From positions 1 through 64,000 of the forward strand of contig MGUI01000017.1 in assembly GCA_001799895.1 (NCBI GenBank): a DNA stretch of 64,000 nt, read 5' to 3'. The notes below the pieces were generated by a model. The model saw nothing but the letters and a program-made list of their open reading frames with translations, was not told the origin of the DNA and made no database searches. The translations under genes were made by a program, and so were the position numbers. The DNA is from Elusimicrobia bacterium GWD2_63_28 (lineage in GTDB: Bacteria; Elusimicrobiota; Elusimicrobia; Elusimicrobiales; UBA9959). Shown here one piece after another: positions 53,512 to 62,872 of this stretch (position 1 is the first letter of the stretch; each line of letters opens with the position of its first letter).

Positions 53512-54627
53512 CTAGTATTTGTTCGTGCCGGAGATCTTGCCGGTCTTCAGGTCGTAGCGCCAGGCGTATTCCAGCGACGAGAGCTTGTTGTAGGGCATGC
53601 CGTAGGCGCGGTACAGCGCCTGGTTGGGAGGATTGCCGTCGCGCAGCTCCTTGCAGAAAATGTAGAAGGCGTCGCCGGCCTTCAGCTTCATCAGGAAGCG
53701 CACCAGGCTGTAGGACTGCGCGTACCACAGGCGGACATTGTCCTCGTCGGCGCCCTGCATGTTCTCGATGCGCACCAGGTCGCCGAGTTTGAAGCCGCTG
53801 CCGCCCTCGAGCAGCTTCAGGTTCTGGTCCAGCCAGTTGGGCGTGGAGAGGCCGCGCTCGGACTGGATATAGGTGGCCACGCCCTCGCTGAGCCACAGCG
53901 GGCTGGGCGTGGAGGCCGGGAAGAAGCTGTCGAAATAGATGTGCGTCAGCTCGTGCGCCATAATGCCGAAGGCCTCGTCGCTCTTGTAGACGTAGATCTT
54001 GCGCTCGGAGAGTGAGGCCGCGCCGCCCGACCAGGCCGGCCGGCCGGTGAGGCGCCGGTAGGTTTCCCCGCTCTGCGCGTAATAGATGTAGACCTTCTTC
54101 TCGCGCGTCCACGGCGAGAAGGCCACCAGGTCCAGCATGATGTTGCCGTGCAGCAGCTCCAGCATCTCAGCCAGCTCTCCGGAGACTTCAGGGCCCTCTT
54201 CATAAAGCACGAAGTGGCGCGTCACCTTCATGGCGAAGCCCGCCGGGGCCTCCGGGTAGGCGCCCTCGTCGCCGCCGGGCAGCATGGCGGGGGCTTTGTC
54301 CCCCGGGGCGTGCTCCGGAATCAGCGGCGTGCTCGCTATGTCCTTGATGTCGTCGCCGGCTTTTACCAGGCTCAGCGTGCTCTGCCCCGTGGCAGCCTGC
54401 TGCAGGGGCCGCGCAGCCTGCACGCCCTGCGGCTGGTAGTGGTCCGGCGCGGGATAGCGCTTAAGGACGGGCTTGTCGTAGGAGGGCTTGGCGGCGAAGG
54501 GGTTCTTGCCGATGCGGAAGCTCTTCAGGGTGGCCATGTCCTCGCTCATGTACTGGTACATGAACAGGCCCCACAGGCCTATGACAAGCCCCCAGAAGAG
54601 CAACCGCAGTTTGGATAAGATGTCCAT
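53512..54627 (-). CDS. membrane-anchored MA-clan metallopeptidase
   Basis: 371 residues. An N-terminal membrane anchor (LLFWGLVIGLWGLFMYQYM) and a Pro/Ala-rich linker precede a gluzincin-type domain with the zinc motif HELTH in GIMAHELTHIYFDSF and the third ligand Glu in LWLSEGVATYI. This matches the peptidase MA family-like hydrolases. The active domain would lie in the periplasm. Substrate unknown. Confidence 0.88.
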   Translation of the reverse strand: MDILSKLRLLFWGLVIGLWGLFMYQYMSEDMATLKSFRIGKNPFAAKPSYDKPVLKRYPAPDHYQPQGVQAARPLQQAATGQSTLSLVKAGDDIKDIASTPLIPEHAPGDKAPAMLPGGDEGAYPEAPAGFAMKVTRHFVLYEEGPEVSGELAEMLELLHGNIMLDLVAFSPWTREKKVYIYYAQSGETYRRLTGRPAWSGGAASLSERKIYVYKSDEAFGIMAHELTHIYFDSFFPASTPSPLWLSEGVATYIQSERGLSTPNWLDQNLKLLEGGSGFKLGDLVRIENMQGADEDNVRLWYAQSYSLVRFLMKLKAGDAFYIFCKELRDGNPPNQALYRAYGMPYNKLSSLEYAWRYDLKTGKISGTNKY

Positions 54628-54655
54628 GCAAAGAAACCGCCGCCGGCCGCCGCCT

Positions 54656-55213
54656 TTACCTCATCGAGTCGCGCACCTTGACTATCATCTCCGCCATCGC
54701 GGCGGTGAACATCGAGAAGAAGACTATGAAGACCGCCTGCGTGGCGGCCATGCCGAGCAGCTGGGTGTTGGAAGCGGCCTGCGAAAGCGCCGCGGCCAGC
54801 GTCATGTCCGGGGCGTCCGCTGTGATGAAGGTCACCGCCCTGTGGAAATAGATGGCCACCATGAGGGCCGACGAGACGGCGGCGGTGGCGAAGACCTGCC
54901 ATTTTTTCATGTACATCGCGCTGGCCGCCGGCGCGGTGAGGAAGAGCAGCCACATCGGGGCCCAGTAGGCCGAGAGCAGGTAGAAGAGGGCGGCGCTCAC
55001 CAGCAGGTTCATCCAGACGGTGACCGCCCTGATGTGGCGGCTCCAGCGCAGGAAGCGGTAGGTGTTGCTGCTTAGCCAGTAATTGGCGGCGAAGGCCGCG
55101 GCGAGTATGGCGAAGGAGGCGTAGGTGACCGAGCGCTCCGGCTCCGAAAAGAAGAGCGCGAAGAGTATCAGTATCACCGCGAACGGCGTGAAATAATAAT
55201 TCAGTATGTGCAT
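54656..55213 (-). CDS. small multi-pass membrane protein of unknown function
   Basis: 185 residues with about six hydrophobic helices and short loops, ending in a basic tail (VKVRDSMR). No family recognised. It lies between rsmG (6 bases upstream) and the metallopeptidase (28 bases downstream), so it is probably cotranscribed with both. Confidence 0.7.
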   Translation of the reverse strand: MHILNYYFTPFAVILILFALFFSEPERSVTYASFAILAAAFAANYWLSSNTYRFLRWSRHIRAVTVWMNLLVSAALFYLLSAYWAPMWLLFLTAPAASAMYMKKWQVFATAAVSSALMVAIYFHRAVTFITADAPDMTLAAALSQAASNTQLLGMAATQAVFIVFFSMFTAAMAEMIVKVRDSMR

Positions 55214-55219
55214 AGGTCC

Positions 55220-55894
55220 TTAGCGCTGTCTTTTTCTGAAAACCAGAATGTGCCTGTCTGTTTCCTCACCGGGGAGGCGGTAGGTGAAGTTCTCCAGCAG
55301 CTCTCCCCCCGCTTTCTTGAGCGCCGCGTCCACGGCGGGCCGCCCCTTGGCCAGCTGGGCGCCGCTCTGCCAGGCCAGGAAGCAGCCTCCCCCGGACAGT
55401 ATATTTAAGCATTGGGGCAGGATGTTTTCAAGTTGTCCCATGGCCCTTTCGATGACCGCGGCGTACCTGGTCTCCGCTCCGGGGCCGCCTTCCCCCACCC
55501 TGCGCTGGAACACCGCGACGTTGCCGGCCAGCATCGACGCGGCAGCCAGGCCCAGGAAGTCGCAGCGCTTGCCCCTGGAATCCAGCAGCTCGAACCTGAA
55601 CTCTTCCAGCACGGCCGCGAGTACCAGGCCGGGAAAGCCCGCGCCGGAGCCCGCGTCCGCTATGGTCCCTCCGGGTTTCACAAGGCGCCGCAGCAGCAGG
55701 GCGCCGGCCAGCGAGTCCAGGATGTGGCGCTCCCAGAGCAGCGGCTCGTCGTTCTTCGACACCAGGTTCATCATCGAGTTCTTCTCGAGCAGCTCTCCGG
55801 CGAAGATCCCGAGCCTGCGCTCCGCGGCCGGCCCAAGTTCCAGCCCCCACGCTGCGAGCGTAGTTTTCAAGGCGTCATTCACGGCTTCCTCCAT
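55220..55894 (-). CDS. rsmG: 16S rRNA (guanine527-N7)-methyltransferase
   Basis: 224 residues with the GidB core: NLVSKNDEPLLWERHILDSL, the SAM site IADAGSGAGFPGLVLA and RFELLDSRGKRCDFL. It methylates G527 of 16S rRNA. It overlaps mnmG by 20 bases, the usual mnmG-rsmG order; parA/parB, often next, are not present. Confidence 0.95.
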   Translation of the reverse strand: MEEAVNDALKTTLAAWGLELGPAAERRLGIFAGELLEKNSMMNLVSKNDEPLLWERHILDSLAGALLLRRLVKPGGTIADAGSGAGFPGLVLAAVLEEFRFELLDSRGKRCDFLGLAAASMLAGNVAVFQRRVGEGGPGAETRYAAVIERAMGQLENILPQCLNILSGGGCFLAWQSGAQLAKGRPAVDAALKKAGGELLENFTYRLPGEETDRHILVFRKRQR

Positions 55895-57644
55895 TGCGGC
55901 GGCGTTTTTCCAGCAGTACCCACAGCAGCTGCACGTCGGCCGGCGTCACGCCGGGGATGCGCCCGGCCTGCGCCAGCGTGAGCGGGCGGTGCGCCTCCAG
56001 CTTGTGGCGCGCCTCGTTCGGCAGCGCCCCGGCGGCGGCGTAACTGAACTCCGCGGGTATGCGCAGCCCTTCGAACTTCTTCATCTTTTCGGCCTGCTTT
56101 TTGTTGCGCTGCACGTACATGGCGTAGATCTTTTCGATGGCGGCGGTTTTTTGGGCTTTCTCCAGCGTCCAGGGCCCGCGGGGCGGCCGGGCCGGCTTGC
56201 CGCCGTCCAGCAGCGCCTCCACGGCGGCCTTGTACGCGTCGAAGTTTGCCTTCAGGCCGGCCGGCAGCAGGCCCAGCTCGAAGCCGCGCGGCGCCAGGCG
56301 CAGGTCCGCGTTGTCAGCCCGCAGCAGCAGGCGGAACTCCGCCCTGGAGGTGAAGATCCGGTACGGCTCGTCCACGCCTTTGGAGACCAGGTCGTCTATC
56401 ATAACGCCGAGGTAGCCCTCGTCGCGCCGGATGATGACCGGCTCTTTGCCGGCAGCGGCGCGGGCCGCGTTGATGCCGGCCACCAGGCCCTGGCCCGCGG
56501 CCTCTTCGTAGCCGGTGGTGCCGTTCACCTGGCCGGCCAGGTAAAGCCCCGGCAGCAGCCGCGTCTCCAGCGTGTAGTCCAGCTGGGCGGGGTCCGAGTA
56601 GTCGTATTCTATGGCGTAGGCGGCTCGCATGATCTCGGCCTTCTCCAGGCCGGCTACGGAGCGCACTATTTCCCGCTGCACTTCCTCGGGCAGGCTGGTG
56701 GAGAGGCCGTTGACGTAATATTCCTCGGTGCCGAAGCCTTCCGGCTCCAGGAAGAGGTGGTGCGCGCCGTGGTGCGGGAACTTGACCACCTTGTCCTCGA
56801 TGGAAGGGCAGTAGCGCGGCCCCGTCGATTTGATCTTGCCGCTGTAGAGCGGGGAGCGGTGCAGCGCCGCGTTTATTATGGCGGCGGTTTTCGGGCCGGT
56901 CCTGGTTATCCAGCAGGGCAGCTGCGGGTTGCCGATCTTGCCGGTGAAATGGGAGAAGGGCTCCGGCGGGGAATCCGGCTCCTGTCTTTCGCACTTGGAA
57001 AAATCTATGCCGCGGGAGTGCAGGCGCATCGGGGTGCCGGTCTTGAGGCGGCCCAGCCTGAAGCCCAGGCCGGCCAGGCTTTTAGAAAGCAGGTCCGACG
57101 GCGGGTGGTTGTACCTGCCGCCAGGGAAGGAGCGCAGCCCGACGTGGATCACGCCGCGCAGGAAGGTGCCGGCCGTCAGGATCACGGTCTTTGAGCGGTA
57201 GCGGGTGCCGCGGGCGGTCAGCACGCCCGCCGCCCGGCCCCCCTTCTCCAGCACGGCGGCCGCCTCGTCCTGCACCAGGCAGAGGTTCGGCTCCCGCTCG
57301 AGCGCGCGCTTCATCGCGGCCTGGTAAAGCTTCTTGTCGCATTGGGCGCGCGGCGAGCGCACCGCGGCCCCTTTGGAGGTGTTGAGCAGGTGGCTGCTCA
57401 GCATGGCGAGGTCCGCGGTCCTGCCCATCTCGCCGCCGAGGGCGTCTATCTCGCGCACCAGCTGCCCCTTGCCCACGCCCCCGATGGACGGGTTGCAGGA
57501 CATCTGGGCGATGGTGTCCAGGTCCTGGGTGAGCAGCAGCGTCCTGGCGCCCAGGCGCGCCGCCGCCAGCGCGGCCTCGCAGCCGGCGTGGCCGCCGCCC
57601 ACCACTATCGCGTCGAAAGTATCGGGGTAGTTGAAATCCGTCAT
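55875..57644 (-). CDS. mnmG: tRNA uridine-5-carboxymethylaminomethyl modification enzyme, FAD subunit
   Basis: 589 residues. FAD Rossmann motif VVGGGHAGCEAALAAA, then SCNPSIGGVGKGQLVREIDALGG, and a C-terminal helical domain ending in QLLWVLLEKRR. It works with MnmE to modify the wobble uridine of several tRNAs. Slightly shorter than the usual 620 or so residues. Confidence 0.96.
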   Translation of the reverse strand: MTDFNYPDTFDAIVVGGGHAGCEAALAAARLGARTLLLTQDLDTIAQMSCNPSIGGVGKGQLVREIDALGGEMGRTADLAMLSSHLLNTSKGAAVRSPRAQCDKKLYQAAMKRALEREPNLCLVQDEAAAVLEKGGRAAGVLTARGTRYRSKTVILTAGTFLRGVIHVGLRSFPGGRYNHPPSDLLSKSLAGLGFRLGRLKTGTPMRLHSRGIDFSKCERQEPDSPPEPFSHFTGKIGNPQLPCWITRTGPKTAAIINAALHRSPLYSGKIKSTGPRYCPSIEDKVVKFPHHGAHHLFLEPEGFGTEEYYVNGLSTSLPEEVQREIVRSVAGLEKAEIMRAAYAIEYDYSDPAQLDYTLETRLLPGLYLAGQVNGTTGYEEAAGQGLVAGINAARAAAGKEPVIIRRDEGYLGVMIDDLVSKGVDEPYRIFTSRAEFRLLLRADNADLRLAPRGFELGLLPAGLKANFDAYKAAVEALLDGGKPARPPRGPWTLEKAQKTAAIEKIYAMYVQRNKKQAEKMKKFEGLRIPAEFSYAAAGALPNEARHKLEAHRPLTLAQAGRIPGVTPADVQLLWVLLEKRRRNGGSRE

Positions 57645-57647
57645 GCC

Positions 57648-58433
57648 TCAGACCAGCAGCAGCGCTTCGAAGATGTCGGGCGGCAGCAGCCCGAGGTTGA
57701 ACACCAGGAAAAGGAAGGCCAGCCCGCCGAAAAGGGCCAGCACCGTCGCGGCCGCCGCCCTGGCTTTGGACGCGCCGTAAACGGCGGAGACCGCCTTGGC
57801 CAGCCAGTACAGGGAAAGTATGGAGAAAAGATATTCGACCCCGGTATAAACTTTTACCGAGCCGGCCAGGACCGCCGCGCCGGCCGGCAGGCTGGCGGCC
57901 AGGGACAGCGCGGAGACGGCCAGCATGCCCTTGAGCATGCGCGGGAAAAGCTGCCTGCCGCTGAAGGCCGCCCACCCGGAGAAAAGGACCGCCGCCGCGC
58001 CCGCGGCGATGCCTGCGGCGCGCGCCCCCCCGGCCGCACCGTGCATGGCCGCGGCCGTTATCCCGAAAACCCCGACGGCCAGGCCCGCGGCGATGATGCG
58101 CGCCGAAAGCCGCCCCCCCTCCAGGAAGCGGGAGAGGGCCGAGATGAGGGAGCAGATGAAAGCGGTAAAGAGCAGGCCGCCGGCCAGCGAGAAGGCGAAG
58201 TAGAAGAAGAAGCCCCGGGCGCGGGTGAGCGTGAGCCCCTCGAAAGACTCGGCCACGAATTCCGGCGGCGCCAGCTTGAACAGCAGCACCGAGGCGCCCG
58301 CGGAGAGCGCGTACAGGGCGCTCGGCCAGGCCCAGCCTGTCCTGCCGGCCGCGATCTCCGCGAAAGCCTCTCCGGGCTCGAACAGTACCTTGAGCGGAAA
58401 ACTATTGTTGAACATTTCCCTTCCTTCCCTCAT
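57648..58433 (-). CDS. Yip1-family membrane protein
   Basis: 261 residues. LFEPGEAFAEIAAGRTGWAWPSALYALSAG near the N terminus is the Yip1 (YIP) family signature, followed by about five or six membrane helices. Bacterial members are inner-membrane proteins of unknown role. It overlaps mnmE by 4 bases and is 3 bases from mnmG, separating two genes whose products form a complex. Confidence 0.82.
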   Translation of the reverse strand: MREGREMFNNSFPLKVLFEPGEAFAEIAAGRTGWAWPSALYALSAGASVLLFKLAPPEFVAESFEGLTLTRARGFFFYFAFSLAGGLLFTAFICSLISALSRFLEGGRLSARIIAAGLAVGVFGITAAAMHGAAGGARAAGIAAGAAAVLFSGWAAFSGRQLFPRMLKGMLAVSALSLAASLPAGAAVLAGSVKVYTGVEYLFSILSLYWLAKAVSAVYGASKARAAAATVLALFGGLAFLFLVFNLGLLPPDIFEALLLV

Positions 58434-59800
58434 TTCCCGACGCAGAAATTCCTGAAGATGCCTGCCAGCACTTCCTCCGGGGCGGTCTCGCCCAGCAGGG
58501 AGGCCAGCGCGCCCAGCGCCCCGCGCAGGTGTTCGGCGGCCAGCTCCAGCGGCGGATTTCTTTTCTTCAGCACTTCGCCCAGCCGGCCGAGCTCCCCGGC
58601 CGCGGCCGAAAGCGCCGCGAAATGACGGGAGGAGGTGACCACGGCCTGCGCGCCGTCGCTGAATATCTTTTTCTGCTCGGCCACCAGCTTCGACTTCAGG
58701 GCGGCCAGGCCTTCACCGGTTTTGGCCGAGACTTTAAGAACGCCGGCAGGAGGCCTTTTGCGTCTGGCCAGGTCGCATTTGCTGCTGACGCGTATGATCT
58801 TCGCTCCTTTCAGGGCGAGGCGCAGCGTCTCGCTTGCCGCGCGGCGGCCGGCGGCGGTCTCGGGCGCCGAGGAATCTTCGAGCAGCAGCACCGTGTCGGC
58901 CCGCGCTATGGCGTCCTTCGCGCGCCGCATGCCTTCCCGCTCCAGCGCCGGGGCGCTGCGGGCGTCCAGGCCCGCCGTGTCGGTGAAGAGCACCCGGAAG
59001 CCGTCTATCTCCAGCCCGGCCTCAAGCGTGTCGCGCGTGGTGCCGGCCTCCCTTGAAACCATGGCCCTGTCGTAGCCCAGCAGCGCGTTGAGCAGCGAGG
59101 ACTTGCCGGAATTGGGAGCCCCGGCGATCACTATCTTTATGCCGTCCTTGATGCCGCGCCCGGCCGCGTAGCCGGCCGCCAGCGCCGCGGCTTTCTTGCG
59201 GGCTTCGCCGGCCGCCCGGGAGAAGGACTTAAGTTCCAGCGCCGGGATCTCCTCGTAGGAATCGTCCAGCCGCGCCTCCAGCTCTCCCAGCAGGCCCACC
59301 AGCCCGTCCCTGATCCCGCGCACCTCGCGCGAGAGCCCGCCTTCCGCCTGGGTAAGGGCCGCGCGGTGGGCTCCCTCGGAGCCCGCCTCTATCAGCTGTC
59401 CCACCGCCTCCGCCTGCGCCAGGTCCAGCTTGCCGTTGAGGAAGGCGCGCAGCGTGAATTCTCCCGGCTCCGCCGGCCTGGCCCCGTTCCTGACGGCCAG
59501 GTTCAATATGGTCCGGATGATGTAGGGCGAGCCGTGGCAGGTTATCTCCACGGTATCCTGGCCGGTGTAGCTGGCGGGGCCGCGGAAGAAAACAACCACT
59601 GCCCTGTCCACCAGCCTCTCCCCGTCGCACACGGACAGCAGGCGGGCCTGGCCGTGGGGCGGATCCTGCGGGGCCGGCCGCAGGAAGCCGGCGGCCGCCG
59701 TGAAGGCCGCCGGGCCGGAGAGGCGCAGCACTGCCAGGGCTCCCGCCCCGGGGGGCGTAGCCTGCGCGGCAATGGTGTCGTCGGTCTCCGGCAATATCAT
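58430..59800 (-). CDS. mnmE: tRNA modification GTPase MnmE
   Basis: 456 residues. N-terminal folate-binding domain (TIAAQATPPGAGALAVLRLSG), helical domain, inserted G domain with P-loop GAPNSGKSSLLNALLG, DTAGL and SSKCD in place of NKxD, and the terminal CVGK with the catalytic Cys. ATG 59800 follows the jag terminator; the GTG at 59839 lies inside that terminator stem and is rejected. Confidence 0.95.
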   Translation of the reverse strand: MILPETDDTIAAQATPPGAGALAVLRLSGPAAFTAAAGFLRPAPQDPPHGQARLLSVCDGERLVDRAVVVFFRGPASYTGQDTVEITCHGSPYIIRTILNLAVRNGARPAEPGEFTLRAFLNGKLDLAQAEAVGQLIEAGSEGAHRAALTQAEGGLSREVRGIRDGLVGLLGELEARLDDSYEEIPALELKSFSRAAGEARKKAAALAAGYAAGRGIKDGIKIVIAGAPNSGKSSLLNALLGYDRAMVSREAGTTRDTLEAGLEIDGFRVLFTDTAGLDARSAPALEREGMRRAKDAIARADTVLLLEDSSAPETAAGRRAASETLRLALKGAKIIRVSSKCDLARRKRPPAGVLKVSAKTGEGLAALKSKLVAEQKKIFSDGAQAVVTSSRHFAALSAAAGELGRLGEVLKKRNPPLELAAEHLRGALGALASLLGETAPEEVLAGIFRNFCVGK

Positions 59801-59802
59801 TC

Positions 59803-59843
59803 TTAAAAAGGAACGGCGTGACAGCGGTTTCGCCGTCACGCCG
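59803..59843 (-). terminator. terminator of the rpmH-jag operon
   Basis: Minus strand CGGCGTGAC ... GTCACGCCG (9-bp stem, 12-nt loop) followed by TTCCTTTTT. It separates jag from mnmE by transcript, with mnmE starting a few bases later. Confidence 0.85.
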
Positions 59844-59860
59844 GGTTGACCAAAGAGCGG

Positions 59861-61009
59861 TTACTTCTGCTCGGTGGTCGTCTGCTCAGCCGGCTGGGCG
59901 GCGGTCTGTTCCACAGGCTGCTCCGCTGCGGGCTGTTTAACCGCGGGCTGTTCAACCGCGGGCTGTTCAGCGGCGGGCTGCTCAGCGGCGGGCTGCTCAG
60001 CGGCGGGCTGCTCAGCGGCGGGCTGCGCGGCCTGGGCTTCCTGCTGGCTCTCGGTCTTGCGAATGACCACCTTGCGCCAGCGCCCCTCGCCTTCGGAGAC
60101 CGTCTCCATGTCGGGGTACTTGCTCTTGATGAGGTTGTGCACTATCTTGCGCATCGAGGCGGGCATCGGGTCCAGGCGGTTGGGCCTGTTGTTGGTCCGG
60201 GCGTCGTTGACGGCCTCTTCCACGCGCGCGGCTATCTCTTTTTCCTTGCTGTCCCAGTAGCCGCCGGTGTCCAGGCGCAGGGCCAGGTGCGGCTCGCGCT
60301 TGCGGCTGACTATCGAGTTGAGGACGAATTGCAGCGACTGCAGTCCGCGGCCGTTCTCCTCGGTGAAGGCGGTCGAGTCCGCGCAGTCGAACCTTATGAA
60401 CAGCAGGTTCTCGGGGGCGTCCAGCCTGGCTTCGCTGATCGTGGCTTCCACGCCCATCAGCGAGAGCATCTTGAGCAGGGCCGATTTGGCGTGCTCCACG
60501 GGGTCCTGCGCCGGCTGTATGGCGGCGTAGTCCGCTCCGAGCGGCTCTTCCTTATAAACGCGGTCCGTCCTGTGCATGCGGTCTTCGCGCTGGGGGCGCT
60601 CTTCGCGGCCCGCTTCCGGCGGAGGGAGCCTGGCGTCTTCGTAACCGTAGCGCCCGGGGCGCCTGGGAGCGGAGGAACGGCTATCGCCGCCTTCTCGCCC
60701 GCCCCGGCTGCCGCCGCGGCTGCCGCCGCGCTCTCCGCCGCGCCCGCCGCTGCTGCGTCCGCCCCGGCTGCCGCCGCGGCTGCCGCCGCGCCCGCCGCCG
60801 CGGCTTTCGCGCGGCTCTTCGCCGCGGCTTTCGCCCCAGCGCTTTTCGCGCAGTATCACGCAGGCTTTCTTGGCGCCTATGCCGAGGAAGCCGCTCTTCC
60901 CCTCGCTGACGACCACCACTTCAACCTGGTCGCGCCGGAGGCCGAGCTCTGCAAGGCCCTTTTCGACGGCGTCCTGTATTGTTTTTGCTTCTGTTTTTGT
61001 TTCTCTCAT
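59861..61009 (-). CDS. jag: RNA-binding protein Jag/KhpB with RGG region and Pro-Glu-Ala repeat tail
   Basis: 382 residues: Jag-N domain (TIQDAVEKGLAELGLRRDQVEVVV ... GFLGIGAKKACV), then an RGG/SRGG-rich stretch at about residues 60-105, a KH domain, and an R3H domain (RPNRLDPMPASMRKIVHNLIKSKYPDM). The C-terminal tail is repeats of AEQPA. KhpB binds RNA and affects cell-wall synthesis in Firmicutes. Position after yidC is classical. The RGG segment and tail are much longer than usual. Confidence 0.93.
   Translation of the reverse strand: MRETKTEAKTIQDAVEKGLAELGLRRDQVEVVVVSEGKSGFLGIGAKKACVILREKRWGESRGEEPRESRGGGRGGSRGGSRGGRSSGGRGGERGGSRGGSRGGREGGDSRSSAPRRPGRYGYEDARLPPPEAGREERPQREDRMHRTDRVYKEEPLGADYAAIQPAQDPVEHAKSALLKMLSLMGVEATISEARLDAPENLLFIRFDCADSTAFTEENGRGLQSLQFVLNSIVSRKREPHLALRLDTGGYWDSKEKEIAARVEEAVNDARTNNRPNRLDPMPASMRKIVHNLIKSKYPDMETVSEGEGRWRKVVIRKTESQQEAQAAQPAAEQPAAEQPAAEQPAAEQPAVEQPAVKQPAAEQPVEQTAAQPAEQTTTEQK
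59928..60032. repeat. tandem 15-bp repeat within jag
   Basis: Seven consecutive 15-bp units of the GCGGGCTGCTCAGCG type (several identical, others with one to three changes) encode the AEQPA pentapeptide repeats of the Jag tail on the minus strand. Copy number is likely variable between strains. Confidence 0.92.
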
Positions 61010-61044
61010 TTGAGTGTCTCCTTACTTTTACCGCAAATGGAACG

Positions 61045-62592
61045 TCAGCCCATCTTTTTCTGCAGGTACATGGTCTGCGCGAAGCCCCAGGTGCTGTTTA
61101 TGAGCCAGTACAGCACCAGCCCCGACGGGAAGGTGAGGAACATGAAGGTGAAGATGAGGGGCATGAACTTCATCATCGTCGCCTGCGCCGGGTCGGAGGT
61201 CTGCGGGCTCAAATGCTGCTGCAGGAACATGATGCCGCCCATGACGAGCGGCATCACGTAGAACGGGTCCTTGGAGGACAGGTCCTTTATCCAGAAAACG
61301 AACGCGGCGCCGTGCAGGTCCCACGAGTTGCGCAGCGCGGTGAACAGCGCGAAGAAGACCGGGATCTGCAGCAGCATCGGCAGGCAGCCGCCGAGCGGGT
61401 TGGTGCCGTGGCGCTTGTAGAGGTCCATGATCTCTTTGTTCATGCGCTGCGGGTCTTCCTTGTAGCGCTTCTGTATGGCCTGCATCTCCGGCTGTATCTT
61501 CTTCATCACGGCCATGGCCTTGTAGCTCTTGAAGCTCAGCGGCGTGAGCAGGAGCTGTATGATGACGCTCAGGATGATGATGGCCACGCCGTAGTTGCCC
61601 GTGGCTTTGTAGAAATAGATCAGCGAGGAATTGGCCAGCTTGGCCAGCGGGGCGAAGAAGCCGAAATCCACGGCGCGGTCGAGGCCGAGGCCTACCTTCT
61701 GCAGCAGCGCGTAGTCTTTGGGCCCGAGGTAGAACAGGGTGGTCCAGGCTATTTTCTCGCCGGGCTTAAGCTCGACGCCGCGCATCGGCACCGCCAGCAG
61801 CGGGGTCTCGTCGTTTTCCCCCACCTTCTCGTCGCGCCTGATCGGGCGGGTGTCCTTGAAGCTGGGGCTGGCGAAGGCGGCCAGGAAATAGCGGTTGCTC
61901 AGGCCGGCCCAGACCCAGTCGTGCCTGGCGGGCTCGTCGTCTTCCACCTCTTTAAGGGTGGGGTGCTTGCGGCCGGTTTCGCTGAAGGTGTAGACGGCCT
62001 TGAGCTCGCTCTTGTTCTCCTTCATCTCGCTCTCGACGGTGTCGAGGCCGGGGCCGATGCGGAGCTCCCACGGGGCCAGCGCCTGGGAGCTGCCGGAGGT
62101 GTTGACCGCTTCCATCTCCAGGTAGTTCACGCCGTTCTCCGGGGTGAAGGTGAATTTTTTCGTGATGCGCAGCGGGCCCTGCTGCGAAACGAACTCTACG
62201 GACTTCTCCGTTTTTGACTTCAGGGTGAACTTGCCGGGGAAGCTGGCGTAGAAGAAGCCGCGCTGGGGATCGGGCACCAGTTCTACGGGGGCGACGGGGC
62301 CCTGGTAGACGGCGCTCGCCAGCGAGGCGGTTTCGGCGTTAAAGGTGTACTCGGCCTTGCCGGCCTTTATCTTGATCGCCTTGTCTTTCCAGTTCGCGGG
62401 AAGCGGGGCGGGCTCGGCCTGTGCCGCCGGGTAGGCGGGCTGCGCCGGAGCCTGCGCCTGGGGCGAGGCGGCCTGCGCCTGCTGCTGCGCGGCCTGCTGG
62501 CGCTGCGGCTGTATCTTCTTCTCTACGAAGGTATACCAGCCGACGTAAACCAGCGAGGACAATACTACTGCCAGTATCAAATTCTTCTGCAT
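61045..62592 (-). CDS. yidC: membrane protein insertase YidC
   Basis: 515 residues. One N-terminal helix, a Gln/Ala/Pro-rich linker, a periplasmic domain of about 250 residues (AEYTFNAETASLASAVYQG), then five helices with the hydrophilic-groove Arg/Lys region and NPLGGCLPMLLQIPVFFALF. The large periplasmic domain is the diderm form. It inserts membrane proteins with or without Sec. Confidence 0.96.
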   Translation of the reverse strand: MQKNLILAVVLSSLVYVGWYTFVEKKIQPQRQQAAQQQAQAASPQAQAPAQPAYPAAQAEPAPLPANWKDKAIKIKAGKAEYTFNAETASLASAVYQGPVAPVELVPDPQRGFFYASFPGKFTLKSKTEKSVEFVSQQGPLRITKKFTFTPENGVNYLEMEAVNTSGSSQALAPWELRIGPGLDTVESEMKENKSELKAVYTFSETGRKHPTLKEVEDDEPARHDWVWAGLSNRYFLAAFASPSFKDTRPIRRDEKVGENDETPLLAVPMRGVELKPGEKIAWTTLFYLGPKDYALLQKVGLGLDRAVDFGFFAPLAKLANSSLIYFYKATGNYGVAIIILSVIIQLLLTPLSFKSYKAMAVMKKIQPEMQAIQKRYKEDPQRMNKEIMDLYKRHGTNPLGGCLPMLLQIPVFFALFTALRNSWDLHGAAFVFWIKDLSSKDPFYVMPLVMGGIMFLQQHLSPQTSDPAQATMMKFMPLIFTFMFLTFPSGLVLYWLINSTWGFAQTMYLQKKMG

Positions 62593-62629
62593 TTAACCTC
62601 CCGCGACTGCAGAAGGCTTCCGTGGGGGC

Positions 62630-62872
62630 TCAGGGGACGGGGTCGAAACCGCCCGGAGAGAAAGGACGACAGCGGGAGAGGCGGCTTGCGGCCAGCCTCC
62701 CCCCTTTTAAAATCCCGTGTTTGCCGAGCGCCTGGAACGCGTACTCGGAGCAGGACGGATGGAACCGGCAGGTTCCCGGCCCGAGAGCGGGCCTAAACGT
62801 CCTGTATGCCGAGCGCAGCGTGAGCAGCGCGAGCGATTTAAGATTTTTTGCAACGGTCTTATCTGCCGTCAT
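62630..62872 (-). CDS. yidD: membrane protein insertion efficiency factor YidD
   Basis: 80 residues with the family core GTCRFHPSCSEYAFQALGKHGILKGGRLAASRLSRCRPF ... GGFDPVP. A small membrane-associated protein found between rnpA and yidC. It overlaps rnpA by 14 bases. Confidence 0.95.
   Translation of the reverse strand: MTADKTVAKNLKSLALLTLRSAYRTFRPALGPGTCRFHPSCSEYAFQALGKHGILKGGRLAASRLSRCRPFSPGGFDPVP

Noticed and set aside
55284..57194. 636-codon plus-strand open frame opposite rsmG and mnmG
   Set aside because: Antisense shadow of two well-conserved genes, with no recognisable domain.
59801..59839. Upstream GTG start for mnmE adding 13 residues
   Set aside because: The GTG lies within the terminator stem of the preceding gene; the conserved MnmE N terminus begins at ATG 59800.
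59928..60032. Tandem repeat as a possible CRISPR array
   Set aside because: The 15-bp units are contiguous without spacers and lie in frame inside jag.
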